Below are positions 23,666 through 33,106 of a stretch of 64,000 nt of DNA, in pieces. Positions within the stretch are counted from its first letter, which is position 1. Each line of letters opens with the position of its first letter. Made by a program: the position numbers and the translations under genes. Location of the stretch: positions 91,432 through 155,431 of the forward strand of contig JAUJNH010000008.1 of NCBI GenBank assembly GCA_030448245.1, written 5' to 3'. This DNA is from Acidimicrobiales bacterium (GTDB taxonomy: Bacteria; Actinomycetota; Acidimicrobiia; Acidimicrobiales; JAUJNH01). The notes beneath the pieces were generated by a model. It searched no databases and was not told the DNA's origin. It worked only from the letters and a program-made list of their open reading frames with translations.

Positions 23666-24991
23666 GTGGTGGGTGAGGTGGAGAGAGATGGAGGGCCGGC
23701 ATCCGGCCGCCGGACCATCCCGGCGCCGGGTCGCGGTGGCTCCGTCGCGCTGGTCACGCTTCTCGTCGTCCACCTCGTGCTCGCCGGCCCGGCCGGCGCC
23801 CAGAACCCCCCGGCCCCGCCGCCCGTCCCGGTCACGGCGCCGCCGCTGACCACCCCCCTGGGCGCCGACGAGAACCTCCGGGCCCGGACCCTGGCCGAGG
23901 TGGCCGCAGCCAAGAAGGCCCTGAGCGCCGCCCAGCGGGCCGAGAACCAGACCCGCCAGAAGGCCGCCGACCTCGACAAGGCCCTGGCCGGGTTCGAGGG
24001 CCAACGGGCAGCCCTGGCCGGCGAGGAGCGGGTGGCCGCCGACCGGCTCGAGGGCACCCGCAGCCGGCTGCGGACCGCGGCCGTCAGCGAGTACATCAGC
24101 GGCGGCAAGACGACCATCGCCAACCAGCTGCTGCGCTCGGTCAGCCTCGAGGAGTTCACCCGCAACCGCGTCTACGGCGCCGCCGTGCTCCAGAGCCAGC
24201 AGCGCACGCTCGCCACCTACCGCGACCAGCTGTCCAAGGTGACGGCGGTCACCTCGACCCTCGGCCGCCAGGTCGACCGGGCCAAGGCCGACCGCGGCCT
24301 GATCCTGCAGGAGCTCGAGGCGCTGGTGGCACAGCGGGCCCTGCGTGAGCAGGAGCTGGCGCAAAAGCAGATCCTCAACCAGCTGGCCACCGCGGGCGCT
24401 CCCGTCCTCCCGAGCGACATCCCGGCCCTCGTCCTCGACGCCTACGTCCGCGGTGCCGCCGCAGCCAACCGTCGCACGCCCGGGTGCCGCATCCACTGGT
24501 CTGCCCTCGCGGCGATCGGGCGCACCGAGTCGGGCCACGCCCGTTCCGGCGGCGCCTCGCTCACGCTGACCGGCGACGTGACGCCCCGCATCCTCGGCCC
24601 CCGGCTCGACGGGAACGGCTTCGCCTACGTCGGCGACACCGACGGGGGGGCCCTCGACGGCGACCTCGAGCTGGACCGGGCGGTGGGGCCGATGCAGTTC
24701 ATCCCGTCCACCTGGAAGGGGCTCGGCGAGGACGGCAACGGCGACGGGAACCGGGACCCGAACAACATCTACGACTCGGCCACGGCCGCCGGCATGTACC
24801 TGTGCCGCTCCCGCCAGGCACTCGACCTCGACGAGAACCTCTACAACGCCGCACTCAGCTACAACCGCAGCACCACGTACGCGGCGCTCATCGTCAGCAC
24901 GGCGCGCGAGTACATCAACCTGAACCTCGCGGGGTTCCCGCCTGGGCCGCCGCCATCGCCGTCTCCCGCCGTCCCGGCGGCCGCTCCATGA
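23666..24991 (+). CDS. Secreted coiled-coil lytic transglycosylase
   Basis: A 441-residue exported protein with a signal peptide (SVALVTLLVVHLVLAGPAGAQ) and Pro linker. A long Ala/Lys/Gln-rich coiled coil spans about residues 70-240, and the C-terminal domain resembles MltB-type transglycosylases. The catalytic-Glu segment is ALAAIGRTESGHA near 280, followed by AVGPMQFIPSTWKGLGEDGNGDG and AALSYNRSTTY. It would cleave glycan strands during wall remodelling. It is followed at once by the M23 pseudogene, also with a coiled coil, suggesting a former pair of wall hydrolases. Confidence 0.88.
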   Translation: MVGEVERDGGPASGRRTIPAPGRGGSVALVTLLVVHLVLAGPAGAQNPPAPPPVPVTAPPLTTPLGADENLRARTLAEVAAAKKALSAAQRAENQTRQKAADLDKALAGFEGQRAALAGEERVAADRLEGTRSRLRTAAVSEYISGGKTTIANQLLRSVSLEEFTRNRVYGAAVLQSQQRTLATYRDQLSKVTAVTSTLGRQVDRAKADRGLILQELEALVAQRALREQELAQKQILNQLATAGAPVLPSDIPALVLDAYVRGAAAANRRTPGCRIHWSALAAIGRTESGHARSGGASLTLTGDVTPRILGPRLDGNGFAYVGDTDGGALDGDLELDRAVGPMQFIPSTWKGLGEDGNGDGNRDPNNIYDSATAAGMYLCRSRQALDLDENLYNAALSYNRSTTYAALIVSTAREYINLNLAGFPPGPPPSPSPAVPAAAP

Positions 24992-26216
24992 ACAGCCGGC
25001 GGCGGGCTCGCTCCCGCGGGGCCTCGTCGTCGGCCTTCTGGCGCTCCTCGTCTGCGCCACCACGGGGCCGGCGATGGCCCAGACCACCGACCGAACCCGG
25101 TCCGACCACGACCACGGCGGCCCCCGTCACCACGGCGGCGCCTCCCACCACCCAGCCGCCGGCCACGAGCCCGCCGACCACCCAGCCCCCGGCGACCTCC
25201 CCGCCCGCGACGTCCCCGCCCGCCACCGTGCCGCCGACCACGGCGCCGCCACCGACGCCGGCTGGCGGGCCGGCTCCCGCGCCCCTCCCCCGCCCCCACC
25301 TTCCGGCGGCCCGGCGCCGGCCGCTCCCGCCGCGCCGCGACCCGTCGACACCAGGGCCGAGGACAGCAGCGAGGAGCCGCCGCCGCGGATGCCGCCCAGG
25401 CCGCCGAGCGCCGGTTGGCCGTCCTGGAGGCCTAGCAGGCCGCGCTCAAGCGGACGTTCGCGGCTCTGCACGCCGACGAGGCCGCCGCCGCCCAGAAGCT
25501 GGTCGAGCAGCGCCAGAACATGCGGACCCGCGCCGTCGCCATCTACGTGTCCGGGCCCGTGAGCCGGTCATCCCGGCCGGCGACGACATCCACGAGTTCG
25601 GCCGCCGGCCCGGGTGCTGGTCCAGGCCCTGCACGCAGCCGACCGGCGCACCCTCGACCGCTACCTCGACGCCAAGAAGGCCGCCGGGTCGACGTGGACG
25701 CCATCGTCGACCGCCTCGAGGACCTGAACGGCAAGGTGCTGGCCGCCCGGGCCCAGACCGAGAACAAGGCGGCGCAGACCCAGAGCGGCTACCGGAGCGT
25801 CAGCACCGCAAAGGCGGGCGGCCGGATGGCGGCTTCGCCTTCCCGGTGGCCGAGCCCCACAACTTCGGCACCTTCGCCCCCGCAGCGGCGGGCGGCTGCA
25901 CGGGCGAGAGCGGTACCAGCTACTACTACGCCCACCTCTCGGCGTTCGCCATGAACGTGTTCGCGCTGGTCGAGGCGGGCGACGTGGTCGGCCTCGTCGG
26001 GAACACCGGGAACGCCATCACCACCCCACCGCACCTCCACTTCGAGATCCATCCCGGGGGCGGACCGGCGATCGACCCCACCCCATCCTCAAGGCCGCCG
26101 ACGACGCCACCCGGCAGGCGGCGCCAAGCAGCCAGGGGCGGCCACCACCACACCGACGTTCACGCCCATCGGCCGTGGCGAGCACCTCGACCATCCCGGC
26201 GGCGGCCATCCCCTGA
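24988..26216 (+). pseudogene. Broken secreted M23 (LytM-like) metallopeptidase gene
   Basis: Pieces of a coiled-coil peptidoglycan peptidase lie in changing frames: signal peptide GLVVGLLALLVCATTGPAMAQ, a TTTTAAPVTTAAPPTTQPP linker, and coiled coil AAQAAERRLAVLEA. An in-frame TAG (25432-25434) follows, then QAALKRTFAALHADEAAAAQKLVEQRQNM and an M23 tail with YYYAHLSAF and PPHLHFEIHPGGG. The stretch normally holding the first zinc ligands (HxxxD between the FPV strand and YYYAHLS) is missing. Several frameshifts, a nonsense codon and loss of metal ligands together argue for genuine inactivation. Confidence 0.85.
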
Positions 26217-26234
26217 GCCCCGGGGGTCGGTGGC

Positions 26235-26903
26235 CTACGCCTTGGAGACGAAGAGCGACCCGGCCAGGCTGGGGCCGAGCGCCAGCGGCTGGCCGTCGAT
26301 GTCGAGGGTCAGCGTGCCGTCGGGCGCCCGCGCCTTGACGGTTGCCCCCACACCCGGCATGAACCGGGCCGCCGCCAGGTACGAGAGCGACTCCTGGTCG
26401 AGCTCGACCTGTTCGATGACCCGCCGCAGCACCAGGCGACCCCCCGGGCCGATGTCGCTGAGCGGCACGAGGTCCCGGTCGTCGTCGCCGGCCACCGCCC
26501 CGGGGATGGGGTTGCCGTGGGGGCAGGTGGTGGGGTGGCCGAGCACCTCGACCAGCCGCTCCTCGACCTCGTCGGAGATCACGTGCTCCCACCGGCAGGC
26601 CTCGACGTGCGCCTTGTCCCAGGCCAGGCCGATGACATCGGTCAGCAGCCGCTCGGCGAGCCGGTGCTTGCGCACCACCGACTCGGCCAGGTGGCGACCC
26701 TTGCCCGTGAGCTCGAGCTGGCGGCCAGCCACCTCGACGTAGCCCTCCGTCTTGAGCCGCCTGACCATCTCCGAGACCGAAGGCGCCGAGTGTCCGACCC
26801 GCTCAGCCAGGCGGGCCTGGATGACGACGGTGCCTTCCTCCTCCAGCTCGTGGATGGCTTCGAGGTACTCCTCGAGCGGAGGGTGGTAGCCGTCGCCGGT
26901 CAT
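26235..26903 (-). CDS. DtxR/IdeR-family metal-dependent transcriptional regulator
   Basis: The 222-residue protein has an N-terminal winged helix (EEYLEAIHELEEEG..RVGHSAPSVSEMVRRLKTEGYV). The dimer/metal domain has EACRWEHVISDEVEERL and GHPTTCPHGNPIP, supplying Cys/His/Glu ligands. A C-terminal SH3/FeoA-like domain begins near 150. Family members repress iron or manganese uptake genes when metal-loaded. No metal transport gene is adjacent, so it is probably a global regulator. Confidence 0.93.
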   Translation of the reverse strand: MTGDGYHPPLEEYLEAIHELEEEGTVVIQARLAERVGHSAPSVSEMVRRLKTEGYVEVAGRQLELTGKGRHLAESVVRKHRLAERLLTDVIGLAWDKAHVEACRWEHVISDEVEERLVEVLGHPTTCPHGNPIPGAVAGDDDRDLVPLSDIGPGGRLVLRRVIEQVELDQESLSYLAAARFMPGVGATVKARAPDGTLTLDIDGQPLALGPSLAGSLFVSKA

Positions 26904-26924
26904 CGGCCTCCACGCTACCGGGGT

Positions 26925-27368
26925 CTAGTTGGCTGGGACGTCGATCAGCGAGCGTGCGGCGCGCAGCGCCGCCCCCCGGGACCGCAGCGCCACGTTCAGC
27001 GCGTCGGAGGGTCGGGCGTCCAGGTCGGCCGTCGACCCGTCCGGGCGGAGCACCCGGACGTTGGCCACGTACACCCCGCCCGGACGCCGCTCGACGAGGG
27101 TGACGCCGGTGACGGCACCGGAGAGGGAGGCGATGGCGGCGAGCAGCAGGTCGTGGGTGCGGGGACGGGGCGGCTCGGTGCCGGCCAGGGCCTCCTGCAC
27201 CAGCACGGCGTCGCTTCGGGCCATGACGATGTCGAGGTGACCAGCACCGTCGACCTCGACCAGCGACACCGTCCCGGTGGCCGGCTGCAGGCCCTCCGGA
27301 GACAGCTCGACGGAGGCCAGGGCCAGCTCGACCAGCTCTGGCTCGGTGGTGCCGGCGTCGTCAGGCAC
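26925..27368 (-). CDS. Bifunctional nuclease family (BFN/DUF151) protein
   Basis: The 147-residue protein matches the BFN pattern: a beta-rich N-terminus (VSLVEVDGAGHLDIVM), RPRTHDLLLAAIASLSGAVTGVTL, VYVANVRVLRPDG, and the conserved DLDARPSDALNVALRSRGAAL. The founding plant member has DNase/RNase activity; bacterial members are poorly characterised. GTG start at 27368. It sits between the DtxR and DJ-1 genes on the same strand with short gaps, possibly one transcript. Confidence 0.9.
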   Translation of the reverse strand: MPDDAGTTEPELVELALASVELSPEGLQPATGTVSLVEVDGAGHLDIVMARSDAVLVQEALAGTEPPRPRTHDLLLAAIASLSGAVTGVTLVERRPGGVYVANVRVLRPDGSTADLDARPSDALNVALRSRGAALRAARSLIDVPAN

Positions 27369-27380
27369 GAGCGGCGATCC

Positions 27381-27977
27381 TCACACGTCGGCCTGGAAGG
27401 GCGGCGCCGGGTCGTACTGGATGGCCCGCTGCGTCCACCGGGCGTGCTCGACGCCGGCCAGCTGGCCGACCAGCCACAGGGCCATGTCGATCCCGGCCGA
27501 GACGCCGGCTGCGGTGACGAGCTTGCCGTCGACGACCCAGCGGGGCCCGTCCACGACCTCACCGGCCAGCGCCCGCTCGCGCAGCTGCTCGACGAAGCCG
27601 AAGTGGGTGGTGACCCGCCGCCCGGCAGCCGGTCCGGCGGCGGCGAGCAGCAGCGAGCCGGTGCACACGCTGGTCGTCCACGTCGTCTCTCGGTCGACCT
27701 CCCGGATCCAGCCGAGCACCGCGTCGTTGGTCACCTCCCGCCGGGTGCCGGCACCGCCCGGCACCACCAGCACGTCGAGCGGGGGGTGGTCGTCGAACCC
27801 GTGGTCGGCCATCACCCGCAGGCCCTTGCTGCACCGCACGATCCCGTCCCCACCGGCCTCGGCGATCGTGACCACGCGGTCGCGGTCGCGCCGGGCCATG
27901 GCCAGGACCTCCCACGGCCCGGCGAAGTCGAGCTCCTCGACCCCGTCGAAGAGCAGGATCCCGATGGTCCACGGCAC
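27381..27977 (-). CDS. DJ-1/PfpI family protein
   Basis: A 198-residue glutamine-amidotransferase-like fold with the nucleophile elbow TSVCTGSLLLAAAG near residue 105. The N-terminal strand is IGILLFDGVEELDFAGPWEVL, and TTHFGFVEQL and SAGIDMALWLV follow, as in isonitrile-hydratase-like proteins. Exact activity (hydratase, glyoxalase or chaperone) cannot be decided. It reads divergently from msrA with 35 bases between starts. Confidence 0.9.
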   Translation of the reverse strand: MPWTIGILLFDGVEELDFAGPWEVLAMARRDRDRVVTIAEAGGDGIVRCSKGLRVMADHGFDDHPPLDVLVVPGGAGTRREVTNDAVLGWIREVDRETTWTTSVCTGSLLLAAAGPAAGRRVTTHFGFVEQLRERALAGEVVDGPRWVVDGKLVTAAGVSAGIDMALWLVGQLAGVEHARWTQRAIQYDPAPPFQADV

Positions 27978-28012
27978 GACCGGGAGCGTAGAGGGGAACG
28001 CCCGGAGCCCCG

Positions 28013-28699
28013 GTGCGGTTGCACGAGGTGATGCTCTTCGCCCGCAAGACCCTCGAGCTGCCCACCCCCGAGACAGCGCTGCCCGGCCGCCCGACCCCCC
28101 TCGGCCAGGTCGGTCCCCACGCGGTCACCGGCCGCCCGGTCCAGCCCCCCTTCCCCGACGGCTACGACACCGTCCAGGTGGGCCTGGGCTGCTTCTGGGG
28201 GGCCGAGCGGCTCTTCTGGGAGACCGACGGCGTGTGGACCACCGCAGTGGGCTACGCCGGCGGCATCACCCTCAACCCCACCTACAGCGAGACCTGCAGC
28301 GGCCGCACGGGCCACACCGAGGCGGTGCTCGTGGTGTTCGACCCGGCGGCCATCTCGTTCGAAGGCATCCTCAAGGTGTTCTGGGAGGGCCACGACCCGA
28401 CCCAGGTGATGCGCCAGGGCAACGACGTCGGCAGCCAGTACCGGTCGGCCCTCTACTGGACCAGCGAGGAGCAGCGCGTCGTGGCCGAGGCCAGCCGCGA
28501 CGCCTTTGCCAAGGCTCTGACCGACGCCGGCCACCCGCGGCCGATCGCCACCGAGCTGGCCCCCGCCGGCCCCTTCTACTACGCCGAGGACTACCACCAG
28601 CAGTACCTCCACAAGAACCCCGGCGGCTACTGCGGCCTTGGCGGCACCGGGGTCTCCTGCCCGACCGGGTTGATGACGTCGGAGCCGACGGAGGACTGA
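28013..28699 (+). CDS. msrA: Peptide methionine (S)-S-oxide reductase
   Basis: MsrA repairs S-oxidised methionine. The 228-residue protein contains the catalytic [11 protein letters not shown] near 58-68, [22 protein letters not shown], and [20 protein letters not shown]-terminal Cys residues in [13 protein letters not shown] probably act as recycling cysteines. GTG 28013 has a GGAG site 6 bases upstream. ATG 28031 ([14 protein letters not shown]) fits the family N-terminus equally well. Confidence 0.95.
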   Translation: MRLHEVMLFARKTLELPTPETALPGRPTPLGQVGPHAVTGRPVQPPFPDGYDTVQVGLGCFWGAERLFWETDGVWTTAVGYAGGITLNPTYSETCSGRTGHTEAVLVVFDPAAISFEGILKVFWEGHDPTQVMRQGNDVGSQYRSALYWTSEEQRVVAEASRDAFAKALTDAGHPRPIATELAPAGPFYYAEDYHQQYLHKNPGGYCGLGGTGVSCPTGLMTSEPTED

Positions 28700-28718
28700 T
28701 CGAGCTCGGGAGGCACCA

Positions 28719-28814
28719 TGTCCCTGGTTCGTGTCGACAACTTCTCGATCTCCGCGCTCGGCCGCCCACGCGAGCTTGCCGACCTCCTGGCCACCGACGT
28801 TGCTTCGTAGCGCG
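28719..28814 (+). pseudogene. Possible N-terminal remnant of a DHFR/RibD-like gene
   Basis: ATG 28719 gives MSLVRVDNFSIS, resembling the first strand of actinobacterial dihydrofolate-reductase-family proteins. It then diverges (ALGRPRELADLLATDVAS) and stops. Too short to function. Identification rests on about 12 residues. Confidence 0.3.
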
Positions 28815-28858
28815 CCAGGCATGGTCCATGCCTGCACCGATCCAAAGCCTCGACGCCG

Positions 28859-29096
28859 CTACGCCACACGGGCCTTGCTCATGGCGTCGAGGTGCCGGTG
28901 GTTTGTGCCGCGGCAGCCGCCGAGCACCCGCAACGCCGGCAGCTGCTCACGCAGCTCTCGGTAGCGGGCGGCCAGCTCGAGCGGATCGCCGCGTTCCAGC
29001 TCCTCGGCCTCGTCGAGCTCGGCGTGACTGAGCATCGAGGCGTTGGCCCGTAGCCCGCCCCGCCGGCCAGTCCACCTCGGGCTGCGGTCGTTGCGG
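28859..29096 (-). pseudogene. C-terminal remnant of a homocysteine S-methyltransferase family gene
   Basis: The minus frame ending at TAG 28859 reads GLRANASMLSHAELDEAEEL..YRELREQLPALRVLGGCRGTNHRHLDAM. This is the conserved end of homocysteine S-methyltransferases (RANxSxxSHAELD..LGGCCGTDxRH). The zinc-binding GGCCGT is changed to GGCRGT and the upstream catalytic barrel is absent. It is therefore a non-functional tail. Confidence 0.65.
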
Positions 29097-29136
29097 TTCT
29101 CCGGGGGCGGGCCGAGCGGCGGCCGGCTGCGCCTGG

Positions 29137-29766
29137 CTAGATGCGGCCCTCCTTCTTCAGGAAGGACTCCTTGGCTGCGTAGAACGCGATGGTGGCGGCG
29201 GCGATGCCCACACCGATGGTGGCGATGAACTGCGAGAGGAGCAGCGGGGCGCTGCCCTCGGACGAGATGATGACCAAAGCCCGGATGACCGCGTACACGG
29301 CGATGATGGCGGCGAGGGCGGCGGTCGCCTGGAGGAGGAGGCGGCGGGCGAAGCCCCCCGGCGGGTCCGGCGTCAGGAGCAGCAGGGCGACAGCCAGCCC
29401 GAGGAGGGCGACGTCGCCCACGTCGACGGTGTCGGTCAGGGCCAGGAGCCGAGCCCGGAAGCCACCGATGCGCGGGTCAGCCAGGAAGCCGATCAGGCCC
29501 GCAGCCGTGGCGAACAGCACGGCGGCGATCAGGCCGGAGGCCGCCAGGGTCGACGGGTCGGCCGTCATCCCGGCAAGGCCGCTCTGCCCACCCGGGCCGG
29601 ACGAGCGTCCGGAACCGGCCATGGAGGACGTGCCCCCGTAGGCGCCGGACGGGGCGGGACCGGGCGGAGGCCCAGGCGGTGGGCCGGGCGGTGGGCCGGG
29701 CGGCGGTGGGAAGCCCGAGCCTGGCGGTGGCGGTTGGTAGGGCGGATGCTGGAACGGGTCGGTCAT
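29137..29766 (-). CDS. Membrane protein with Pro/Gly-rich N-terminus
   Basis: The 209-residue protein starts MTDPFQHPPYQPPPPGSGF and has a Pro/Gly-rich cytoplasmic-looking segment to about 65. Four hydrophobic segments follow: LIAAVLFATAAGLIGFLA, VALLGLAVALLLL, TAALAAIIAVYAVIRALVII and FIATIGVGIAAATIAFYAA. It ends with KESFLKKEGRI. Function unknown. Divergent from icmF. Confidence 0.8.
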   Translation of the reverse strand: MTDPFQHPPYQPPPPGSGFPPPPGPPPGPPPGPPPGPAPSGAYGGTSSMAGSGRSSGPGGQSGLAGMTADPSTLAASGLIAAVLFATAAGLIGFLADPRIGGFRARLLALTDTVDVGDVALLGLAVALLLLTPDPPGGFARRLLLQATAALAAIIAVYAVIRALVIISSEGSAPLLLSQFIATIGVGIAAATIAFYAAKESFLKKEGRI

Positions 29767-29865
29767 GCTGGAAGTGTCGCGCCCGGCCGCCTGGCCGCGC
29801 GCCGGATGGCAGCGGCGACCACGACGGGCGTTCGCAGTGCTTGGACGTCAAAGTATCTTCCTTCC

Positions 29866-32800
29866 ATGGGCTCCACCGCCCTCCACCGGCCGATCCACCC
29901 CGTGCGCTTCGTCACGGCCGCCAGCCTGTTCGACGGGCACGACGCCGCCATCAACATCATGCGGCGGCTGCTCCAGGCCCAGGGGGCCGAGGTGGTGCAC
30001 CTGGGCCACAACCGCTCGGTCGACGAGATCGTGGCCGCCGTGGTGCAGGAGGACGTGCAGGGGGTGGCGGTGTCGTCGTACCAGGGCGGCCACCTCGAGT
30101 TCTTCCCCTACCTGGTCGACCGCCTGCGGGAGGAGGGCTGTGGCCACGTGAAGGTGTTCGGCGGAGGCGGCGGTGTGATCATCCCCACCGAGATCGAGGC
30201 GCTGCAGGCCGCCGGCGTGACGAGGATCTTCTCGCCCCAGGACGGCCAGCGGCTCGGCCTGGCCCGCATGGTCAACGCCATGGTCGAGGCGTGCGACGTG
30301 GACCCGGCCGGGCCGCTGCCGTCGCTGGACGAGGTGCTGGGCGGCGGGCACCGGGCGCTGGCCCGCACGATCACCGCGGTCGAGGCAGAGGTCGTGCCCG
30401 GTCCGCTCCGGGGCGAGCTGGCCGCCGCCGCCGGCCGCCGCCCCGTCCCCGTCCTGGGGATCACCGGCACCGGCGGGTCCGGCAAGTCGTCGTTGACCGA
30501 CGAGCTGGTACGCCGCTTCCGGCTGGACCAGGAGGACAAGCTCCGGATCGCCGTGCTGGCCGTCGATCCCACCCGCCGCAGGGGCGGCGGCGCCCTCCTC
30601 GGTGACCGGATCCGGATGAACGCCATCGACTCATCCCAGGTCTTCTTCCGCTCGCTGGCCACCCGTGGCGCGGCCACCGAGCTGCCGGAGCGGCTCGCCG
30701 ACGCCATCACGGCCTGCCGGGCGGCGGGGTTCGACCTGGTGATCGTCGAGACGCCCGGGATCGGCCAGGGCGACGCCGCAGTGGTCGACCTCGTCGACCT
30801 GTCCCTCTACGTCATGACCCCCGAGTTCGGCGCCGCCTCGCAGCTCGAGAAGATCGACATGCTCGACTTCGCCGACGCGGTGGCGATCAACAAGTTCGAG
30901 CGCCGGGGCGCCCAGGACGCCCTGCGCGACGTGCGGCGCCAGCTCGCCCGCAACCGAGAGGCCTTCTCGACCCCACCCGAGGAGCTCCCGGTGTTCGGCA
31001 CCACCGCGGCGCGCTTCAACGACGCCGGGGTCACCGCCCTCTACCAGCACCTCCGGGACCAGCTCGCCGGCCTGGGCCTCACGACGGTCCCGGGCCGCCT
31101 GCCGGCCGTGCACACCAAGGTGCCGCCGGCCGCCACCGCGCTGGTGCCGCCGAACCGGACCCGCTACCTGGCCGAGGTGGCCGAAACGGTCCGGGCCCAC
31201 CACCACCGCACGGCCGAGCAGGCCGAGGTGGCCCGTCGGCGCCAGCAGCTGCGGGCCGTGCGCGACCTCCTCGTCCAGCAGGGTGATCCCGTCGACGCGG
31301 TCGAGCGCCTGCTGGCCGACGCCGAGGAGCAGCTGGACGCGGAGTGCCGGGCGCTGCTCGACGGGTGGCCGGCGGTGGTCGAGGCGCTGTCGGGCGAGGA
31401 GCACGTGGCCGTGGTCGGCGGCCGGGAGGTGCGGATCCCGCTGACCAGGGAGTCGCTGGCCGGCACCAAGGTCCCCCGCATCGCCCTCCCCCGCACAACC
31501 GACGAAAGCGACCTGCTGCGCTGGCTCCGCTCGGAGAACCTGCCCGGCCGCTACCCCTTCACCGCCGGCGTGTTCCCCTTCAAGGCCGGCGGCGAGGAGC
31601 CGGCCCGCATGTTCGCCGGCGAGGGCGGGCCGGCCCGCACCAACCGCCGCTTCCACCTGCTGGCCGAGGGCCAGCCGGCCACCCGCCTGTCGACCGCCTT
31701 CGACTCGGTCACCCTCTACGGCGCCGACCCGGACGAGCGCCCCGACGTGTACGGCAAGGTCGGCACCTCCGGCGTGTCGATCGCCACGCTCGACGACATG
31801 AAGGCCCTCTACGACGGCTTCGACCTGTCGTCGCCGACCACGTCCGTGTCGATGACGATCAACGGTCCGGCGCCCACGATCCTGGCCATGTTCCTCAACA
31901 CGGCCATCGACCAGCAGGTCGACGGCTTCGAGGCCGAGCAGGGCCGGCCGCCCACCGACGAGGAGGCCGCCGCCATCCGCGACCGCGTGCTGTCGTCGGT
32001 GCGGGGCACGGTGCAGGCCGACATCCTGAAGGAGGACCAGGGCCAGAACACCTGCATCTTCTCCACCGAGTTCTCGCTCGGGATGATGGCCGACATCCAG
32101 CAGCTGTTCGTCCAGCACCGGGTCCGGCACTTCTACTCGGTCTCGATCTCCGGCTACCACATCGCCGAGGCCGGGGCCAACCCCGTCACCCAGCTGGCCT
32201 TCACGCTGGCCAACGGCTTCACCTACGTCGAGGCCTACCTGGCCCGGGGCATGGCCATCGACGACTTCACCCCCAACCTCTCGTTCTTCTTCTCGAACGG
32301 CATGGACCCGGAGTACACCGTCCTCGGGAGGGTGGCCCGCCGCATCTGGGCCGTAGCCATGCGCGACCGCTACGGCGGCAACGTGCGCAGCCAGAAGCTG
32401 AAGTACCACGTCCAGACCTCGGGTCGGTCGCTCCACGCCCAGGAGATGGCCTTCAACGACATCCGCACCACCCTCCAGGCCCTCTGCGCCATCTACGACA
32501 ACGCCAACAGCCTGCACACCAACGCCTACGACGAAGCCGTCACCACGCCCTCGGCCGACTCGGTTCGGCGGGCCCTGGCCATCCAGCTCGTGATCGGCCG
32601 GGAGTGGGGGCTGGCGGCCAACGAGAACCCCCTGCAGGGCAGCTTCGTCGTGGAGCAGCTCACCGACCTGGTCGAGGAGGCGGTGCTGGCCGAGCTGGAG
32701 CGCATCAGCGAGCGGGGCGGTGTCCTGGGGGCCATGGAGACGGGCTACCAGCGGGGCCGCATCCAGGACGAGTCGATGCTGTACGAGCAGCGCAAGCACG

Positions 32801-33102
32801 ACGGATCACTGCCGATCGTCGGCGTCAACACCTTCCGCAACCCGTCCGGCGACACCGCGCCGACCGCGCTCGTGCTGGCCCGCTCGTCGGACGAGGAGAA
32901 GCAGGACCAGCTGGCCCGCCTCCGCGACTTCCAGGCCCGCCACGCCGGCGAGCGCCCCGCAGCCCTCGAGCGGCTGCGTCAGGCCGCGCTGGCCGGCGAC
33001 AACCTCTTCGCCGTGCTGCTGGACGTGGTGCGCTGCTGCACCCTCGGCGAGATCACCAACGCCCTGTTCGAGGTGGGCGGCCGTTACCGCCGCAGCGTCT
33101 GA
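29866..33102 (+). CDS. icmF: Fused isobutyryl-CoA mutase IcmF (B12 mutase plus G-protein chaperone)
   Basis: IcmF interconverts isobutyryl-CoA and n-butyryl-CoA using adenosylcobalamin and carries its own GTPase chaperone. The 1078-residue protein from ATG 29866 has the B12 domain first (LFDGHDAAINIMRRLL, with the lower-ligand His). The MeaB-like GTPase follows (Walker A GTGGSGKSS near 202, VIVETPGIGQGD). The mutase barrel then shows TAGVFPFKAGGEEPARMF, GKVGTSGVSIATLDDMK and SISGYHIAEAGANP. The order B12-GTPase-mutase is diagnostic. The 1122-residue track start lies upstream without need. Confidence 0.97.
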   Translation: MGSTALHRPIHPVRFVTAASLFDGHDAAINIMRRLLQAQGAEVVHLGHNRSVDEIVAAVVQEDVQGVAVSSYQGGHLEFFPYLVDRLREEGCGHVKVFGGGGGVIIPTEIEALQAAGVTRIFSPQDGQRLGLARMVNAMVEACDVDPAGPLPSLDEVLGGGHRALARTITAVEAEVVPGPLRGELAAAAGRRPVPVLGITGTGGSGKSSLTDELVRRFRLDQEDKLRIAVLAVDPTRRRGGGALLGDRIRMNAIDSSQVFFRSLATRGAATELPERLADAITACRAAGFDLVIVETPGIGQGDAAVVDLVDLSLYVMTPEFGAASQLEKIDMLDFADAVAINKFERRGAQDALRDVRRQLARNREAFSTPPEELPVFGTTAARFNDAGVTALYQHLRDQLAGLGLTTVPGRLPAVHTKVPPAATALVPPNRTRYLAEVAETVRAHHHRTAEQAEVARRRQQLRAVRDLLVQQGDPVDAVERLLADAEEQLDAECRALLDGWPAVVEALSGEEHVAVVGGREVRIPLTRESLAGTKVPRIALPRTTDESDLLRWLRSENLPGRYPFTAGVFPFKAGGEEPARMFAGEGGPARTNRRFHLLAEGQPATRLSTAFDSVTLYGADPDERPDVYGKVGTSGVSIATLDDMKALYDGFDLSSPTTSVSMTINGPAPTILAMFLNTAIDQQVDGFEAEQGRPPTDEEAAAIRDRVLSSVRGTVQADILKEDQGQNTCIFSTEFSLGMMADIQQLFVQHRVRHFYSVSISGYHIAEAGANPVTQLAFTLANGFTYVEAYLARGMAIDDFTPNLSFFFSNGMDPEYTVLGRVARRIWAVAMRDRYGGNVRSQKLKYHVQTSGRSLHAQEMAFNDIRTTLQALCAIYDNANSLHTNAYDEAVTTPSADSVRRALAIQLVIGREWGLAANENPLQGSFVVEQLTDLVEEAVLAELERISERGGVLGAMETGYQRGRIQDESMLYEQRKHDGSLPIVGVNTFRNPSGDTAPTALVLARSSDEEKQDQLARLRDFQARHAGERPAALERLRQAALAGDNLFAVLLDVVRCCTLGEITNALFEVGGRYRRSV

Positions 33103-33106
33103 GCGA

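Noticed and set aside
25074-25562. Independent His/Pro-rich gene MAQTTDRTRSDHDHGG
   Set aside because: It is the frame-shifted middle of the broken M23 peptidase gene; the signal-peptide end and Thr-rich linker are continuous across frames.
30631-32799. 722-residue minus ORF opposite icmF
   Set aside because: Shadow of IcmF, no coherent protein sequence.
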